A DNA stretch of 9,089 nucleotides from positions 1 through 9,089 of the forward strand of contig JAKCDN010000105.1 of NCBI GenBank assembly GCA_021841795.1, written 5' to 3'. Made by a program: the position numbers and the translations under genes. The notes beneath the pieces are model-generated. The model did no database searches, was not told where the DNA came from, and was given only the letters and a program-made list of their open reading frames with translations. This DNA comes from Acidobacteriota bacterium. GTDB taxonomy: Bacteria; Acidobacteriota; Terriglobia; Terriglobales; Acidobacteriaceae. Positions 7,301 to 9,089 of this stretch are shown piece after piece (the stretch's first letter is position 1; every line of letters starts with the position of its first letter).

Positions 7301-7505
7301 GTTGTTTATTTTCAGTAGATTGCGGAGATTGAATCGGGCTAAAATCTTTACTTTCAATGATTTGTGGCCAGAATCTAGACCGCAAAGGAGTTAGAGGCGC
7401 GGGACGGTGGACCGCAGGCCGGCCGCCGCGGGCCGCGCACGGTCGAGCTGGAGCGGCATTGACGACGGACTGAGTTCATTGTGCGCCGGGAGGGGGAAAT
7501 GATCG

Positions 7506-7529
7506 GCAAATTGCGGGGAGGAAATTTGC
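7506..7529. repeat. Inverted repeat, operator-like dyad
   Basis: Arms GCAAATT (7506-7512) and AATTTGC (7523-7529) are perfect reverse complements separated by 10 bp. Overlapping this is an imperfect direct repeat, AAATTGCGGGGAGG then AAATTTGCGGGGTGG. The AT-rich arms stand out in GC-rich surroundings. It lies between the end of the RsbW-like gene and the candidate S41 promoter, so it could bind a dimeric regulator or form a weak RNA hairpin; neither is shown. Confidence 0.35.
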
Positions 7530-7590
7530 GGGGTGGCTGCACGGGGAGCGGGAGGTAAGGATAACGGCGGGCTGGGGCGCAGGCGCGGCG

Positions 7591-8064
7591 TCAACGGGCG
7601 AGAGGGAAGGCGAGGGTGAGGCGGTTGCCGGAGGGGGTAGGCTCCCAGGCGATGCGGCTGGAGAAGCGGCGCATGAGGCGGATTCCCTGTCCGCCGGGCT
7701 GAAGCTCATCGATGGATTGGGGGGTGGGGGCGGCGTCGGCGGCGGACGGGGCCAGCGGGTCAAAAGGCGGGGCGTGGTCCTCGATGGTGAAGACAAGCTC
7801 GCCGGCGGGGGACGGGGCGCACTCGACGGTGATGGACTGGTTGGCGCGGCCGCGGTAGCCGTGGCGAACGATGTTGGAGAGCGCTTCCTCGAGACAGAGC
7901 TGGATGGCGAAGCGGGTGGAGGCGGTGAGGGCGTAGCGGTCCGCGAGGGCCTGGAGCCAGGGCAGGACGAGGGCGAGATCCTCGAGCTGACTGGTGAGGG
8001 TCAGGCGCGGATCGGGCCAGGCTGAGAGGGCTTCCGGCATAGAGGCCGCCAATAAGCCGAGCAT
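7591..8064 (-). CDS. RsbW-like ATP-binding protein (anti-sigma/serine kinase type)
   Basis: This 157-residue GHKL-type (HATPase_c_2) protein resembles the RsbW/SpoIIAB/BtrW group, which bind a sigma factor or other target and phosphorylate a STAS partner. The N box is QLCLEEALSNIVRHGY (Glu59/Glu60, Asn64). The next ATP-binding motif is IEDHAPPFDP (Asp96), followed by a Pro/Ala-rich lid stretch. The G box is PGGQGIRLMRRF (123-134). There is no membrane segment. The ATG at 8064 is 3 nt beyond the stop of the upstream STAS gene, so the two are almost certainly co-translated; the second ATG at 8040 is a less likely start. No sigma factor gene is nearby, so the target is unknown and need not be a sigma factor. 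Confidence 0.9.
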   Translation of the reverse strand: MLGLLAASMPEALSAWPDPRLTLTSQLEDLALVLPWLQALADRYALTASTRFAIQLCLEEALSNIVRHGYRGRANQSITVECAPSPAGELVFTIEDHAPPFDPLAPSAADAAPTPQSIDELQPGGQGIRLMRRFSSRIAWEPTPSGNRLTLAFPLAR

Positions 8065-8067
8065 AGC

Positions 8068-8403
8068 TTACTCGAGCGCCGCGATGGCAGCGTCGAGGGA
8101 GTGGTGGACGGGGAGCAGGGCGTCAATTCCGCTGGTTTTGAGGACCGACTCGACCATGGGTGTGGGGGCAAAGAGCACGACCTTGCCGCCGCGGCTGTGG
8201 ACGGCGCGGGCGGGGATGACGATGGAGCGAAGGCCCATGGAGCCGAGGAACTCGACTTTCTCGAGATCGATGAGGAGGCGATGGGCGCTTCCGGCCACGA
8301 TGTTCATTTTGAGATCGACGGACTGTGCGCCGGCAATGTCCATGCGTCCGTCAAGGCGGACGCGGGTGACGCCGCCGGGCAGTTCTTCGGTGGAGATTTG
8401 CAT
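8068..8403 (-). CDS. STAS-domain anti-anti-sigma factor (RsbV/SpoIIAA-like)
   Basis: This 111-residue single STAS domain protein is the likely partner of the RsbW-like protein encoded 3 nt downstream. The pattern is MQISTEELPGGVTRVRLDGR, then MDIAGAQSVD, then LLIDLEKVEFLGSMGLRSIV. The phosphorylatable Ser of the family (DSSG in SpoIIAA) aligns with Ser55 in LGSMG; the Asp before it is replaced by Gly54. In partner switching the unphosphorylated form would sequester the kinase and free its target. The start at ATG 8403 is chosen because GAGGA lies 8 nt upstream (8412-8416) and because the domain begins there. An in-frame ATG at 8451 would add 16 unlikely residues (MRPHRNHCSPRTRTIA) and lacks a Shine-Dalgarno. 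Confidence 0.9.
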   Translation of the reverse strand: MQISTEELPGGVTRVRLDGRMDIAGAQSVDLKMNIVAGSAHRLLIDLEKVEFLGSMGLRSIVIPARAVHSRGGKVVLFAPTPMVESVLKTSGIDALLPVHHSLDAAIAALE

Positions 8404-8476
8404 TGCGATCGTCCTCGTGCGTGGCGAGCAGTGGTTCCGGTGGGGGCGCATGGGGGAAGCCGAAGCGCGGCGCGGA

Positions 8477-8505
8477 ATAATGCGATGCTACCGGGCGAAT
8501 GTGAA
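8477..8505 (-). promoter_or_regulatory. Sigma-70-like promoter for the STAS/RsbW-like pair
   Basis: On the minus strand, TTCACA (8500-8505, five of six bases of TTGACA) and CATTAT (8477-8482, four of six bases of TATAAT) are separated by exactly 17 bp. The site lies in the 109-bp gap after the stop of the unknown upstream gene. Transcription would start near 8470 and give a leader of about 67 nt before the ATG at 8403. This suggests the partner-switching pair is transcribed independently of the gene before it. Confidence 0.5.
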
Positions 8506-8512
8506 GACGCGG

Positions 8513-9089
8513 TTAAAAGAAGAAGGGCGTGGAGAGTGAAACGAAGACCTGCGCGCCGGAGCTGAGGGGGGTTGGCGATGCGGGAGCGACTTTGCCCTGA
8601 TTGCGGAGCTCGATTTTGAGGCTTTTCTTCTTTTTGGCTTTGAACTCGCTGGAGACGATATTGGAGACGACCTTCTGGCTGCCGTTCTGGATGTAGACGT
8701 GGAAGGTTTGAATGCCTGGTGGAACGAAGAGGTTCTCGAGGTCGGTTCTGCCGCCGGAGACAAAGCTGAGGTAGGTGGAGTGGTTCATCTCGACGGTGAC
8801 GTAGAGACCGCCGGGGAGGTGGCTGGAATCGATTTTGAAGCGGGAGTTGGTATTGGGATCGAGCTTGTGGGGGTCGACGGCGGGGGCAGCGGGCGCCGGC
8901 GGGGCTGCGGAGTGGGGAACGGGCGCGGGCGTGGGCGAGGGTTTGGCGGGCGCCGCCGGGGCCGGCGGCGGCGCAGGCTGCGGAGCAGGTTTGGCCGAGG
9001 CGGTTTGGGGCTCGGAGTGGGGGTGCGGGTTGTTTTTAGAGGTTTTGGAGGCAGGGGTTTGCGGCTCCGGCTTGACCGCGGGCGCAGGC
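8513..9089 (-). CDS. Unknown protein with Pro/Ala-rich linker and C-terminal beta-rich domain, 5' partial
   Basis: The frame stays open from the TAA at 8513-8515 to the window edge, so 191 C-terminal codons are visible and the start lies outside; the ATG at 8788 is internal. About the first 85 visible residues are dominated by Pro and Ala with scattered Lys, Ser and His (for example KPAPQPAPPPAPAAPAKPSP), which looks like a disordered or wall-spanning linker. The last 105 or so alternate hydrophobic and polar residues like a beta-sandwich: FKIDSSHLPGGLYVTVEMN, LENLFVPPGIQTFHVYIQNG, a KKKK stretch and LKIELRNQGK, ending SLSTPFFF. The VPPG turn resembles loops in Ig-like and PEGA-like domains, but no family is recognised. 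A Pro-rich linker before a beta domain is common in envelope proteins and in kinases with extracytoplasmic sensors. It ends 109 bp before the STAS gene. Confidence 0.75.
   Translation of the reverse strand, partial: PAPAVKPEPQTPASKTSKNNPHPHSEPQTASAKPAPQPAPPPAPAAPAKPSPTPAPVPHSAAPPAPAAPAVDPHKLDPNTNSRFKIDSSHLPGGLYVTVEMNHSTYLSFVSGGRTDLENLFVPPGIQTFHVYIQNGSQKVVSNIVSSEFKAKKKKSLKIELRNQGKVAPASPTPLSSGAQVFVSLSTPFFF

Larger units (their letters stand above)
7074..7590. other. 517-bp intergenic region upstream of the S41 gene
   Basis: No convincing gene is seen on either strand; the short open frames are low-complexity Gly/Arg- or Pro/Arg-rich translations typical of GC-rich non-coding DNA. The part at about 7265-7385 is clearly more AT-rich than the rest of the window and is the most likely control region for the S41 gene. 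It contains a candidate promoter (7272-7300). A second good -10 (TATAAC, minus strand, 7094-7099) lies close to the S41 start but lacks a good -35. A dyad lies at 7506-7529. No terminator with a U-tract is visible after the RsbW-like gene. Confidence 0.6.

Noticed and set aside
7146..7394. 82-codon plus-strand frame in the 517-bp gap
   Set aside because: It has no Shine-Dalgarno, its first half is Gly-rich low complexity, and it has no family resemblance. It runs through the AT-rich control-like patch.
8404..8451. Upstream start of the STAS gene at ATG 8451
   Set aside because: The extra 16 residues fit no STAS N-terminus and lack a Shine-Dalgarno, whereas ATG 8403 has GAGGA 8 nt upstream.
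8513..8788. A complete 91-residue gene starting at ATG 8788
   Set aside because: The same frame continues without a stop to the window edge with a coherent Pro/Ala-rich linker, so the ATG is internal to a longer truncated gene.
8881..9089. GC-rich repetitive-looking DNA as a non-coding tandem repeat
   Set aside because: It is explained by the Pro/Ala codons of the linker in the truncated gene; no exact repeat unit is seen.

Overview
The window is about 9.1 kb of GC-rich bacterial chromosome with two gene blocks that converge head-on near position 3.3 kb. Gene content points to the Acidobacteriota, probably class Terriglobia: a DUF1844 protein with a Pro/Glu/Ala-rich front end, a YgfZ protein, a PhnP-like hydrolase and ribF on one strand, and a class A penicillin-binding protein, an S41-family protein and a STAS/RsbW-like pair on the other. 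The lineage is inferred from protein style and gene order, not from a marker gene. No mobile element, CRISPR array, tRNA or rRNA is visible.

Plus strand, 2-3349: the 3' part of a YgfZ-type folate-binding protein (start lies before the window), a DUF1844 protein, a metallo-beta-lactamase-fold hydrolase of the PhnP type, and the bifunctional riboflavin kinase/FMN adenylyltransferase RibF. The last two overlap by ATGA. A perfect 9-bp hairpin lies 5 nt after the ribF stop, inside the 3' end of the opposing gene. The ribF and PBP reading frames overlap tail-to-tail by 53 bp.

Minus strand, 9089-3297 (transcribed right to left): a 5'-truncated unknown protein with a long Pro/Ala-rich linker; a sigma-70-like promoter followed by a STAS anti-anti-sigma factor and an RsbW-like ATP-binding protein, which look like one partner-switching operon; a 517-bp gap with an AT-rich patch, candidate promoters and a dyad; a membrane-anchored S41/CtpA-family protein; and a bifunctional class A penicillin-binding protein (PBP1A type).

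The most notable observation is that the S41 protein keeps the PDZ and S41 core architecture but appears to have lost both catalytic residues. The usual Ser position is Gly307 and the Lys position 25 residues later is Glu332. It is therefore probably a pseudoprotease. It is encoded directly upstream of a peptidoglycan synthase, which suggests a scaffolding or regulatory role in cell-wall synthesis.
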